Assembly: GCF_000283155.1 (NCBI RefSeq)
Contig: NW_004454207.1
Coordinates: 4,359,204-4,423,203 of the forward strand
Length of the DNA stretch: 64,000 nt
DNA from: Ceratotherium simum simum
Lineage: Eukaryota > Chordata > Mammalia > Perissodactyla > Rhinocerotidae
Direction: 5' to 3'
Part shown: positions 45,329 through 55,299 of the stretch, piece after piece
How the letters are laid out: the number at the start of each line of letters is the position of its first letter
How positions within the stretch are numbered: position 1 is the first letter of the stretch
Translations under genes and position numbers: made by a program
Notes under the pieces: generated by a model
What the model was told of the DNA's origin: nothing
Seen by the model: the letters and a program-made list of their open reading frames with translations, nothing else
Database searches by the model: none

Positions 45329-46135
45329 TGTCTTGACATGAGTACAGCCATGTTTGGCCGCTCCATTGACCTACAGCCACCAGCACAAAAAAGAAATACA
45401 AAGCTGCTTTCTGTGTGGTGGGAACTGGNNNNNNNNNNNNNNNNNNNNNNNNNNNNNNNNNNNNNNNNNNNNNNNNNNNNNNNNNNNNNNNNNNNNNNNN
45501 NNNNNNNNNNNNNNNNNNNNNNNNNNNNNNNNNNNNNNNNNNNNNNNNNNNNNNNNNNNNNNNNNNNNNNNNNNNNNNNNNNNNNNNNNNNNNNNNNNNN
45601 NNNNNNNNNNNNNNNNNNNNNNNNNNNNNNNNNNNNNNNNNNNNNNNNNNNNNNNNNNNNNNNNNNNNNNNNNNNNNNNNNNNNNNNNNNNNNNNNNNNN
45701 NNNNNNNNNNNNNNNNNNNNNNNNNNNNNNNNNNNNNNNNNNNNNNNNNNNNNNNNNNNNNNNNNNNNNNNNNNNNNNNNNNNNNNNNNNNNNNNNNNNN
45801 NNNNNNNNNNNNNNNNNNNNNNNNNNNNNNNNNNNNNNNNNNNNNNNNNNNNNNNNNNNNNNNNNNNNNNNNNNNNNNNNNNNNNNNNNNNNNNNNNNNN
45901 NNNNNNNNNNNNNNNNNNNNNNNNNNNNNNNNNNNNNNNNNNNNNNNNCGATGTGGGTATTTTCCCTTTCCAGTCGGGCTGATGTTTTTTCCCTCTTAAT
46001 ATTTGACCTATTTGGATCTGTTTGCAGACTGTCACCTTTACTATCCTCTATATAATAAAATATACCTCAGTCCATTTGTTTGGAGTGGAAAGTGTCTTTT
46101 ACGTCTCCGATCGAATCCCCGAACCTCTCTTAACA
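45329..46135 (+). mobile_element. Endogenous retrovirus LTR with internal assembly gap
   Basis: Begins TGTCTTGACATGAG and ends CGAACCTCTCTTAACA, giving TG...CA termini. A 5-bp direct repeat GCATC flanks it at 45324-45328 and 46136-46140. An AATAAA polyadenylation signal lies at 46054-46059, with a U5-like segment after it. The right side keeps CpGs (ACGTCTCCGATCGAATCCCC), suggesting a fairly recent insertion. As sized it is 807 bp, a plausible solo LTR. The 520-N gap could instead hide more sequence. No viral gene is visible. Confidence 0.7.
45429..45948. other. Assembly gap, 520 N
   Basis: A gap with a non-default size, so its length was probably estimated. Apparent long frames spanning it on both strands are artefacts. 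Confidence 0.99.
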
Positions 46136-46290
46136 GCATCACTCTATACATATGCAAATACAAGCACATAGGAAAATATACTCACCTTTTTTCACTTTCT
46201 AACACAAAATGTAATTTACCATACACTGTCCTCTACCTTGCTTACTCAATTCTGACACCTATCTACCTGGAGATAGTGTCAGATCTCACA

Positions 46291-46899
46291 GGTTAAGGGT
46301 TCAGTCCTACAAGACAGCCCCCTACGCACTTGCAAGCCCAGATTGTTACCTGTACTTCTGACCAACAGTCTATAAATCAGAGGCTCCCATGACCCCCTCC
46401 TTTGGTTCAATTAATTTGCTAGAGTGACTCACAGAACTCAGGAAACCCGTTTACTCACTAGATTACTGATTTATTATAAAAGGATACAACTCAGGAACAG
46501 CCAGATGGAAGAGATGCATAGGGCAAGGTATGTGGCAAGGAGCACAGGGCTTCCATGCCCTCTCCAGCCATGCCATTCTCCCCAAATCCCCAGGTGTTCA
46601 CCAACCTGGAAGCTCTCCAAACCCAGTCCTTTTGGATTTCTATGCAGGCTTCATTGCATAGGCATGATTGATTAAATCATTGGCTATTGGTTATTGAACT
46701 CAATCTCCAGCCCCTCTCTCCTCCCTAGAGGAAGTTCTAACCATCTAATTACATGGTTGGCTCTGCTGGCAACCAGCCCCCATCCTTAGGTGCTTTCCAA
46801 ATGTAACCTCATTAACATAACAAAAGACACCTTTATCACTCTCATCACAAGAAATTCCGAGGGTTTTAGGAACTCTGTGCCAGAAATGAGGAGGAAGAC

Positions 46900-46960
<61 letters not shown>

Positions 46961-46984
46961 CTTATTATATATCACAATATCACA
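46291..46984 (-). mobile_element. ERVL/MaLR-group LTR, minus strand
   Basis: TGCTAGAGTGACTCACAGAA, AGATGGAAGAGATGCATAGG, CAACCTGGAAGCTCTCCAAA, CATGATTGATTAAATCATTG, GAAATTCCGAGGGTTTTAGG, then an AT run and a final TATCACAATATCACA. The reversed element opens TGTGATATTGTGATATATA. Confidence 0.75.
46903..46958. repeat. (AT)28 microsatellite
   Basis: A perfect 56-bp AT run inside the LTR of 46291-46984, expanded from a short ATATAT present in that LTR family. The tyrosine/isoleucine repeats seen in frames here are products of it. Confidence 0.97.
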
Positions 46985-47039
46985 GCAAGTAAGGAGTTTT
47001 AACTTAGGGATAATATTAATAATAACAACAATAACATTA

Positions 47040-47150
47040 AAATAATAATACACTTATTTGGAGTTTATTATGTGCCAGGTGTTTTCCTTAACATTCTTTA
47101 TGCATTGTCATTTATGATTCCCATTTTACGGTTGAAACTGAGGAGTCCAG
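47040..47150 (-). mobile_element. MIR-type fragment
   Basis: GAGTTTATTATGTGCCAGGT, then CCCATTTTACGGTTGAAACT. 47151-47804 to the right is unrecognised. Confidence 0.45.
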
Positions 47151-47804
47151 CTTCTGGCCAAAACCTATGTGTGATTTTTCAGGCTTAAGCAATAGGCAAT
47201 TACAAAGGCTTTACCTGGCAGGCCTCACCAGGGAAAGGAAAGCTGCCTCCCTACACCAGACAGTGTACAACCAATCCGTTGCACCTCTCTGAAGGGAGTT
47301 GCACCCTAGGACTCAGGTTCCCCTGGTCAGCCAAGCTCTTAACTCATGTCTGCATTCCTAGCCCAGGTGCCTTCATTCAGAGGCCTCAGTATCTGGCACC
47401 TTCCTCAGGTGCCTCCATGGAGACCTCTTTATCAGGGGGTAGAAGAGGAAAGCCTTGAAGACACTTTTCTCCACTCTGACTCAGTTCTTTTCCACTCCTA
47501 ATCTTTCCCCTCTCCTTCACCCTGGCTCCTAGGTCAATAAAACTGCAGGAGCCTCTTGTTTGGGGCTCCCTCAGCAGGGAGATGACCCCCAAGTCTGTGC
47601 CTATTGATCTGATCCTCAACCAATGCACCCTTCCATTATGGAAAATAGAACAGTGGGAGCCAGTGCTTTCTCCAGTTCAGCCTCTTGCTTATACTATCAC
47701 AGTAAGTGAGTAAATGCATGAATGATACTTTTATTTTGACTTGTTGTCCTAATCAGCTACTCTGACACCTGGCATCTCAGCTCTCTCCAGCTCAGCTGAG
47801 TTGT

Positions 47805-47900
47805 GGACAGAAACTGAGGCCCGTGGAGGTTAAGTAACTAGCCTAATGTTCCTAGCTAGTAAGTGGCAGATCCCAGATTTGAACCCGGGCTGTTTTCTAA
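47805..47900 (-). mobile_element. MIR fragment, minus strand
   Basis: GAAACTGAGGCCCGTGGAGG, TAGTAAGTGGCAGATCCCAG, ATTTGAACCCGGGCTG. A well-preserved antisense MIR core. Confidence 0.8.
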
Positions 47901-48184
47901 AATAATTATAGCATACATGATTAGCTGAGAGTAATTAAGCCTACAATGAGCCATTCCATGCAATCTGCTCTATTTTTTCCCTAGTCTACCTAAAGGTTTG
48001 TCAATTTTGTTTATCTTTTCAAAAAACTAACTTTTAGTTTCATTGATCTTTTCTATTGTCTTTCTAGTCTATTTCATTTATTTCTTCTCGGATCTTTGTT
48101 ATTTCCTTCCTTCTACTACCTTTGGGCTTAGATTGTTCTTGTTATACTAATTGCTTGAGGTGTAAAGTTATTTATTTGAGATCT

Positions 48185-49560
48185 TTATTTTTTCTTCATG
48201 TAGGCATTTATTGCTATAAACTTCCCTCTCAGCACTGCTTTTGCTGTATCCTGTAAGTTTTTGTATGTTGTGTTTCCATTTTTGTTTGTCTCAAGATATT
48301 TTCTGATTTGCTTTTTGATTTCTTCTTTGACCCATTGGTTGTTCAGGAGCAAGTTGTTCAATCTCCACATATTTGTGAATTTTCCAGATTTCCTCCTGTT
48401 ATTGATTTCTAGTCTCATAGCATTGTGGTCAGAAAAGATACTTGATATGATTTAAGTCTTCTTAAAAATATTAAGACTTGGGGCCAGCCCAGTGGCATAG
48501 TGGTTAAGTTCGCATGCTCCACTTCAGTGGCCCAGGGTTCACAGGTTTGGATCCTGGGCATGCACCAACGTACCGCTTGTCAAGCCATGCTGTGGCGGTG
48601 TCCCATATAAAGTACAGGAAGATGGGTACAGATGTTAGCCCAGGGCCAATCTTCCTCAGCAAAAAAAGAGGAGGAATGGCATTGGATGTTAGCTCAGGGC
48701 TAATCTTCAGCACACACAAAAAAAGTGTTAAGACTTGTTTTGTGGCCTAACATGACCTATCCTGGAGAATGTTCCATGAACATTTGTGAAGAATGTTTAT
48801 TCTGCTCGTGTTAGATGGAATGTTCTGTACATGTCTGTTAGGTCCATTTGGTCTAAAATGTAGTTCAGGTTCAATGTTTTCTTATTGATTTTCTGTCTGG
48901 ATGATCTATCCATTGTTGAAAGTGGGGGTACTGAAGTCCTCTACTATTATTGTATTGCTATTTCTCCCTTTAGATCTGTAATAATTGTTTTATATATTTA
49001 GATGCTCTGATGTTGGGTGCATATATATTTACTATTGTTATTTCCTCTTGATGAATTGACTCCTTTATCATTATATAATGACCTTCCTTGTCTCTTATTA
49101 CTTTTTGTCTTAAATTATATTTTCTCTGTCATAAGTTTAGCTATCCCTATTCTCTTTTGGTTTCCATTTGCAAGGAATATCTTTTTCCAACCCTTCACTT
49201 TCAGCCTAGGTGTGTCCTTAGCTGAAGTGAGTCTCTTGTAGGCAGAATATAGATGGGTCTTGTTTTCTTTTTAACCCATTCAACCATTCTATATCTTCTG
49301 ATTGGAGAATTTAGTCCGTTTATATTTAAAGTAATCATTGATAGGTAAGGACTTACTATTGCAATTTTGTTAATAGTTTTATGGGAGTTTTGTAGATCCT
49401 ATGTTCCTTTTTTCCTCTCTTGCTTTCTTCCTTTGCGATTTAATGATTTTCTATTATAGTATGTTTTGGTTCCCTTCTATTTATCTTTTTCTGTGTCTAC
49501 TATATAGTTTTTGCTTTTTGGTTACCATGAGGCTTACATAAAACATCTTATATTTATAAC
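48185..49560 (-). pseudogene. L1 ORF2 5' part, remnant
   Basis: A 77-codon open piece at 48185-48418 carries [19 protein letters not shown] and [13 protein letters not shown], the linker just after the endonuclease domain of ORF2p. The stretch to about 49560 is the frame-broken endonuclease region, with an ERE inside. No reverse transcriptase or Cys-rich part is present. Confidence 0.8.
48481..48727 (+). mobile_element. ERE SINE (type B), inside L1
   Basis: Head GGGCCAGCCCAGTGGCATAG, GCTCCACTTCAGTGGCCC, GTCCCATATAAAGTACAGGA, two GATGTTAGC(C/T)CAGGGC tail modules and an A-rich end. TSDs TTAAGACTTG flank it at 48471-48480 and 48728-48737. Confidence 0.93.
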
Positions 49561-50167
49561 AGTCTATTTTAAGCTGATAACAACTTAACTTTGCATACAA
49601 AAGCTCAACACTTTTACTCTCCCCTCCCAATTTACATTTTTGGTGTCACAATTTACATCTTTTTATATTGTGTATCCATTAACAAATTATTTTAGTTATA
49701 GTTATTTTTAATACTTTTATCATTTAACCTTTACACTAAAGTTATAAGTGATTTATACATCACCATTACAATATTAGTATATTCTGAATTTGATTATATA
49801 GTTACCTTTACCAGTAAGTTTTATACTTTCATATGATTTCCTGTTACTAGTTAGCATCCTTTCTTTTCAACTTGAAGAACTCGCTTTACCATTTCTTGTA
49901 AGGTAGGTCTAGTAGTGACAAATTCCTTCAGCTTTTGTTTGTTTGGGAATGTAATTTTCTCTCCTTCATTTCTGAAGGACAACTTTGCCAGGTAAAGTAT
50001 TCTCAGCAGGCAGTTTTTTCTTTTGGCACTTTGACTGTATCATCCCACTGTTTCCTGGCCTGCAAGGTTTCTGCTGAGAAATCTGCTGATAGCCTTAAGG
50101 GAGGGATTCCTCTGTATGTGATGATCTTTTCTCTTGTTGCTTTCAAGATGTTTTTTGTCTTTGATTT

Positions 50168-51081
50168 TTACAGTTTTATTATAATATGTCTCAGTGACTT
50201 CATTGGGTTGAACTTGATTGGGCACCTTTGAGCTTCATGTACCTTGATGTCCATATCTTTCTTCAGATTTGGGAAGTTTTCAGCCATTATTTTTGTTGTT
50301 GTTGCTGGGAAAAATTTGCCCTGAGCTAATATCTGTTGCCAATCTTCTTCTCTCTTTTTTTCCTTCCCCAAAGCCCTGGTACATAGTTTTACATTCTAGT
50401 CGTAGGTCCTTCTAGTTCTTCTATGTGAGCCGCCGCCACAACATGGCTACTGACAGATGAGTGGTGTGGTTCCGTGACTGGGAACTGAACCCAGGCCACC
50501 AAAGCAGAGCACGCTGAACTTTAATCACTAGGCCATCAGGGCTGGCTCCAGCCATTATTTCTTTAAACAACCTTTCTGCTCTTTTCTCTCTTTTCCTTCT
50601 AGGATTCCTATAATGCCAATATTGTGTCACTTGATGTTGTTCCATAGTCTCGTAGGCTTTCTTTATTCTCTTTCATTCTTTTTTCTTTTCTCCTCTGAAT
50701 GGATAATTTCAAATGACCTGTCTTCTAGTTCACTGAGTCTTTCTTCTGCATGATTGAGTCTGATATTAAAGCGATCTATTGCAATTTTTTATTTCAGTCA
50801 TTGTATTCCTCATTCCTCAGTTCCAAAATTTGTTTGGTCTTTTTAACGTTTTCCTCTTTGTTGAACTTTGAATTTTGTCCTTGTATTTTCCTTATTTTGT
50901 TACATTGTTCATCTGTGTTCTCTTGTAACTCTCTGACCTTTATTTTGAATTCTTTGTCAGGCAATTTGTGGATCTCCATTTGTTTGAGATCAGTTACTGG
51001 AAATTTATCATGTTCCTTTGCTGGCGTCTTGTTTCCTTGACTCATCAAGATCCATATAGCCTTGCGTACGTGTCTGTGCAT
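50168..51081 (-). pseudogene. L1 ORF1 remnant split by an ERE
   Basis: 50794-51081 encodes the N-terminal/coiled-coil side (KLPDKEFKIKVRELQENTDE, FNKEENVKKTKQILEL). 50168-50292 and 50549-50645 flank the ERE and carry LFKEIMA and KIMAENFPNLKKDMDIKVHE of the RNA-binding side. It parallels 22449-23102 piece for piece. Confidence 0.85.
50293..50548 (-). mobile_element. ERE SINE (type C), minus strand, inside L1 ORF1
   Basis: GCCCTGAGCTAATATCTGTT, CCAAAGCCCTGGTACATAG, ATGTGAGCCGCCGCCACAAC, GGGAACTGAACCCAGGCC, end ATCAGGGCTGGCTC. TSDs CAGCCATTATTT flank it at 50281-50292 and 50549-50560. The (GTT)n tail lies next to the first TSD. Confidence 0.93.
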
Positions 51082-51399
51082 TTGAAGAAGCAGTCACTCT
51101 TCCAGACTTTATGGACTGACTTATTAAGAAAAATCCTTCACCTATGGGTCAGGACATAGACCAATCCTTCACCTTGGGCTAGTGGTGGGAGGCCCCAAGT
51201 GTGGGAGCATGATGTGCCTCTGGGTCTGTGGGGAGTGTGTGTGGTGTCTCATTGGCATAGGCAGCTGTTTTCCACATTGACAACTGTCTGATCCTCTGTG
51301 GTGAGAGCTGCAGGGTGTCTGTGGTGGCTGCAATGGATGTTGGGGTCCTTAGCAGTGCCTCTTGGTCCAGAGGTGAGGGACCAGGGCTGGTGGTATTTC

Positions 51400-52600
51400 T
51401 GGCCAGAGCTGGTGTTGTGCACATGCTTAGCTGTGGGCACTGCCTGTAGGTGCCTGTGTGGTGGCAGGGGCCAGCTGAAGGCACACATGCAGTAGCGAGG
51501 GCCAAGGCCAATGTCAGGGGCCAGGACCAACTGTGGACACACAATTATCTGTGGGGTCCCAAGCTGTTTAGTGTACCCTTGTGTAGCTGCAGGGGCAAGC
51601 CATAGGCACATGCATGGCAGTAGGGTCCAGTAAAGAGTCAGGGTCACCGGTGTGCAGGCACACATCTGCAGGGGCTAGCTGTGGGCACACTGGTAGTATA
51701 GGCCTGTGAAAGGAGTCAGGACCAGTTTCAGGCACCCAAGCAGCTGTGGGGCCTGGGCTTTTAGTGTGCACTCATGCAGCTATAGTGACTAGCCCAGAAC
51801 ACACACGCAGAGGTGGGAATCAACAATGGGAGTTGGGGACAACAGCATATAGGTGCGTAGCTGCAGGGGCTAGTCGCTAGTGCATGCAGTGGTTCAGGCC
51901 TGCCACAGGGGTCAGGACCAGCTCCTGGTGTATAAGCAGCTGTGGGAGCCTTTGCTGTCAGTGTGCACTCATACGGCTGCAGGGGTTAGCCGCGGGCACG
52001 TGAACAGCAGTGGAGGTTGATTACAGGAGTTGGGCTGTCAGTGTGCAGGTGTAGGGCAGCAAGTGCTAGCTGCAGGTGCATCCAGCAGTGCAGGCCAGTG
52101 ACGGGAGTCAGGGAAAGATCTGGGCCCACAAGGAGCTGTGGGGACCTCAGCTATCGGTGTGCATTCATGCAGCTTCATAGGCACGTGCACAGCAGTGAAG
52201 GCCAGTCACAGGAGTTGGGATTTGGGGCATAAAGGTGCATGGCTGCAGGGGTTGGCTGTTGGCACATGCGGCAGTGCAGGCCAGTGACAGGAGTCAGGGC
52301 CAGATCTGGGCCCATGAGCAGTTGTGGGGGCCTGGGCAGTCTGCATGCACTCATGCAGCTGCAGGAGCCAGCTGTGGGCCTGCACGTGGAGGTAAAGGCT
52401 GGTGACAGGAGTCAAGGCCAGGGGCATGCAGGCACATGGCTGTAGGGGCTAGCTGTGAGCACGTGCTTGGCAGTGGAGCCCTGTGACAGGAGTCAGGCTG
52501 TATCCAGGCGTATAAGCAGCTGTTGAGGCCTGGACATTTGCCATGCACTCATGCATCTACAGTGGCTAGCTGCAGGTATTTGCATGGTGGTGGAAGTTGG
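51400..52600 (-). repeat. ~195-bp tandem array in the L1 5' leader
   Basis: An anchor like GCACTCATGCAGCT recurs at about 51573, 51768, 51965, 52161, 52347 and 52545, a spacing of 186-198 bp. Each unit also carries AGCAGCTGTGGGG, GTGACAGGAGTCAGG and GGGGCTAGCTGTGGGCAC. Copies are diverged but in register, so this is a genuine head-to-tail array of about six units, G-rich on the plus strand. Open frames through it are by-products. Confidence 0.85.
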
Positions 52601-52769
52601 CTGCGTGGACCTAAGCTGGCATTATGCACCTGCACAGTCTCAGAGGCCATGGCTGGTTTCCAGTGCAGAGCCTGGGTCCTGGGCATCCTGTGGCAAGGTG
52701 GCCCAGGGGAGGGAGAGGGGTGTGGGGAGGGACTCAGGCAGCTGGTGTCTGCGAATGCAAAAACCCGTG

Positions 52770-52975
52770 CGGCCCTCAGTGGCAAAAGCTGCAGGGAGTC
52801 CACAGTGGCTGTGCTGGCCATTAGTTTCCTCAGCAGCAAAAGCTGCTGGGATCCTCCGTGGAGCAGTCGCTGGGTCTGCGATGAGGTCTTCAGTGATGAA
52901 AGCTGCAGGGGTCCACAGAGTCCAAAAGGCCTTTTAAGGTCCTCAGTGGCAAAGGCTGCTAGGGTCCTTTGCAGA
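52770..52975 (-). repeat. ~55-bp tandem repeats in the L1 leader, upstream block
   Basis: CTCAGTGGCAAAAGCTGC-like units start near 52775, 52829, 52888 and 52942 (spacing 54-60 bp), each ending in a G(A/G)TCC motif. They lie 5' of the ~195-bp array in L1 orientation. Confidence 0.8.
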
Positions 52976-53404
52976 ACAGGCTATTGGCAACCACGTTCAT
53001 TCCCAGCGCACGGCTGAGACTGGTAGCCTCTGCCCTTCTTCCTTGTTCCTAGCCATCTCTCAGATGTCTCATCTATGCCAGTCTCTGGGTGGAGTGACAC
53101 CAAAGCAAGTCTTCTGTGCAGTGCCCCAAAAGGCTGGAGAAGCTGGTTGCTCACCCCATTCTCCTTTCCCCAGCAAGGGAAAATATCTCAGGCCAGGGAG
53201 CTCCCTCTTGGCACTGAGCAGTGGTGACTTGGCACTAGGATGATGCAGGCAAAATGAAACTGTTCTTCCTACCCATTTTTGTGCAATTATTCTCAGGTTT
53301 TTGGTCCACTGTGTTACAGAAGCTTTTTAAGTGAACTTCTGAGCTCTCCCAGAGCTATTTTTGTTTGTGGATAGCTGTCTAATTGTTGTTCTTTGTTGGG
53401 GGAA

Positions 53405-53450
53405 GGAGGCTTGGGTCTCCTGCTCCACCATCTTGATGATGTCACTCCCG
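53405..53450 (-). promoter_or_regulatory. L1 5' terminus with YY1-like site
   Basis: CCACCATCTTG at 53425-53435 reads CAAGATGGTGG on the minus strand, a near match to the CAAnATGGCGGC YY1 site at the start of many mammalian L1 promoters. It lies about 15-25 nt inside the inferred 5' end. Confidence 0.6.
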
Positions 53451-53459
53451 TTGCCATGC

Positions 53460-54560
53460 ATTTTAGTTCTAGAAACAATTTAAACTCAAGACATGAAAAT
53501 TATTGTTTTGTACAATATTTATTCATGTATATTTACTCACTATATTTTCTCATATGTTCTTCACTCCCTCCTGTATTTTCATGTTTCCATACAGCATCAT
53601 TTTGTTCCTACCTGAAGAAATCCTTTTAATATTTCTTTTAGAGCAGGCCTGCTGGTCATGAATTCCCTTACTCTTTGTCTAAAAATGTCTTTATTTTATC
53701 TTCATTTCTGAAGCATATTTTTGCTACACATAGAATTCTAGGCTCAGTAATTTTGTATAAGCAGTTTAAAGATGAAATTCATTGCTTTCTGGTTTCGTTT
53801 TTTTCTGATAGGACACTGGCTGTCAGTTACACTGCTGCTCTTTTGAAGGTAATGTATCTTTCTTCTCTAACCACTTTTAAGATTTTCTAATTGAGTTTGC
53901 TGATGAAAGACATCAACCCAGAGATTCAAGCTCAGAAAACTCCAAATAGAAAAAACAGCTATTTTTCCATAATGTGCATGTGTGGTTTCCTTTTTTTTGT
54001 TGTTACTTGGAGTTTTCTGAGCTTCTTGAATCTCTAGGTTGATGTCTTTCATCAGTTTTGAACAAATTCTCAACAATTACCTCTTCAAACATTGCTTTTG
54101 CCTCATTCTCTTTCTCCTTTTCCTCCAGATTTTCAATTACATGAATGTTAAACTATTTGAGTATGTCTGAACGTCTCTTATACTCTAATCTTTTCTTCCA
54201 CCTTTTTGCTCTCTGCTTCAGTTTGAGTGTTTTCTATTGACCCATATCCCAGTTAACTAATCCTACATTCTGCTGTCCCCTCTGCTGCTAAACTCATATA
54301 TTGAGTTTTTAATTTCAGATACTGCATTGTTCAGTTCTATACTTCCTGTTTGATTATTGTTTAAAGATTCCAATTGTTTAAAATTTTCCATCCTTTCTTC
54401 TGTTTTGTCCTTTTCTTCTATTTTGAATATATTATACAACATATTTTAGAGTTATCTGCTAACTTCAATATCAGCAACACCTGTAGATTTGTATCTATTT
54501 TTTTCTTTTAATTACTAGTCACAGTCTTGCCTCTTTGCGTATCTAGAAATTATTTTATTA
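53460..54560 (-). mobile_element. Older L1/HAL1-type ORF1-region fragment, minus strand
   Basis: TTAGAGCAGGCCTGCTGGTC, TTTCTGAAGCATATTTTTGC, ACCTCTTCAAACATTGCTTT, TGTCTGAACGTCTCTTATAC and GTTCTATACTTCCTGTTTG are antisense LINE-1 ORF1 wording of an older lineage than the neighbour. The open piece at 53867-54076 is a decayed ORF1 scrap. Confidence 0.7.
53902..54053. repeat. ~45-bp inverted repeat (fold-back) inside an L1 fragment
   Basis: 53902-53945 (GATGAAAGACATCAACCCAG ... AACTCCAA) and 54007-54053 are inverted copies. They differ by one substitution and a 3-nt indel and are separated by 61 nt. The right arm is in the expected L1 orientation and the left arm is the inverted one. Confidence 0.9.
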
Positions 54561-55299
54561 TGTTGCAGATAGTGTGTATAGAAGAATCATAGAGGTTCCA
54601 TGGAAAAGAGCATTTCCCTTTTATTTCATTAGGCAACGAGGGTGAGTAGCTAATCAACTCAATCCAATCAGAAATTGAGCTTGATCAAGGATTCATTGCC
54701 GAGTTTAGTAAGACTAAATCTACTTCTGGTATGTTCTTATTCCTAAATTCTGGAAGTACAGATCTCCTCGGCCCTAGAAGCTAACAGAGAGATAGTTCTG
54801 ACCTTCAGAAGTTTTCAGCTCAGCCCTGTAGCCTCCTACTTCATTCAGATTCAAAACTTGGCAAATGTCTTGAAGAGGAAATCAACCACGTGTTTGACGC
54901 AGAGCTCCTCCCTGGAAGCACCATACAATTGAAAGAGATTTCCGTCTGGCTTTTAGAAGTTTTTGTGCTAGCTCCCCTATTTCTTGTGCAGCCACAGAAC
55001 TATGAAAATATCCCAATGTGAAAACTGTACCTTTAAGGCCCCTTAATGTTTCAATTTGTCACTACACCACTATGCAACTGCTAAAAGGCTGCTGACTTCT
55101 CTGAGCCTAAGCAGAAGCCCTTTGCCTGGACCACACCTGATCACAGCCTACCCCCAGATAAATAAAGGGCTGGCAATTATCAAGTCGCTTTGGAACAATT
55201 TTCCCTTTTCTGTAATTTTAATCCACCTAGTCCTGTTTCCTTAGCTCTCTGAATCCTTTAAAACGTGATTTTTATAATGTATCCAGTTTTGTCTAGTGG
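54561..55299. other. Non-coding, no recognised feature
   Basis: No named repeat or credible exon. Confidence 0.4.

Larger units (their letters stand above)
47985..53450 (-). mobile_element. L1, minus strand: intact 5' end through early ORF2, 3' part missing
   Basis: On the minus strand this runs from the 5' end at about 53450 through a long leader (53450-51100), ORF1 (51090-50000) and the endonuclease part of ORF2 (49560-48200). It stops at about 47985 (CCTAAAGGTTTGTCAATTTT on the plus strand), before the reverse transcriptase. A retained 5' end with a lost 3' end must be post-insertional. EREs lie at 48481-48727 and 50293-50548. Leader arrays are listed separately. Confidence 0.9.

Noticed and set aside
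45307..46055. Apparent 190-240-codon frames on both strands
   Set aside because: They consist mostly of undetermined residues from the 520-N gap. The real ends belong to an LTR.
51179..51665. Overlapping 121- and 138-codon minus-strand frames
   Set aside because: Repetitive translations of the same ~195-bp leader units, without start context or domains.
51400..52600. CRISPR-like or satellite array
   Set aside because: Units are ~195 bp, diverged and contiguous without spacers, and lie inside an L1 leader in a mammalian genome.
52523..53017. 164-codon plus-strand frame
   Set aside because: It lies antisense in the L1 leader tandem arrays. The low-stop GC-rich repeats produce the frame.
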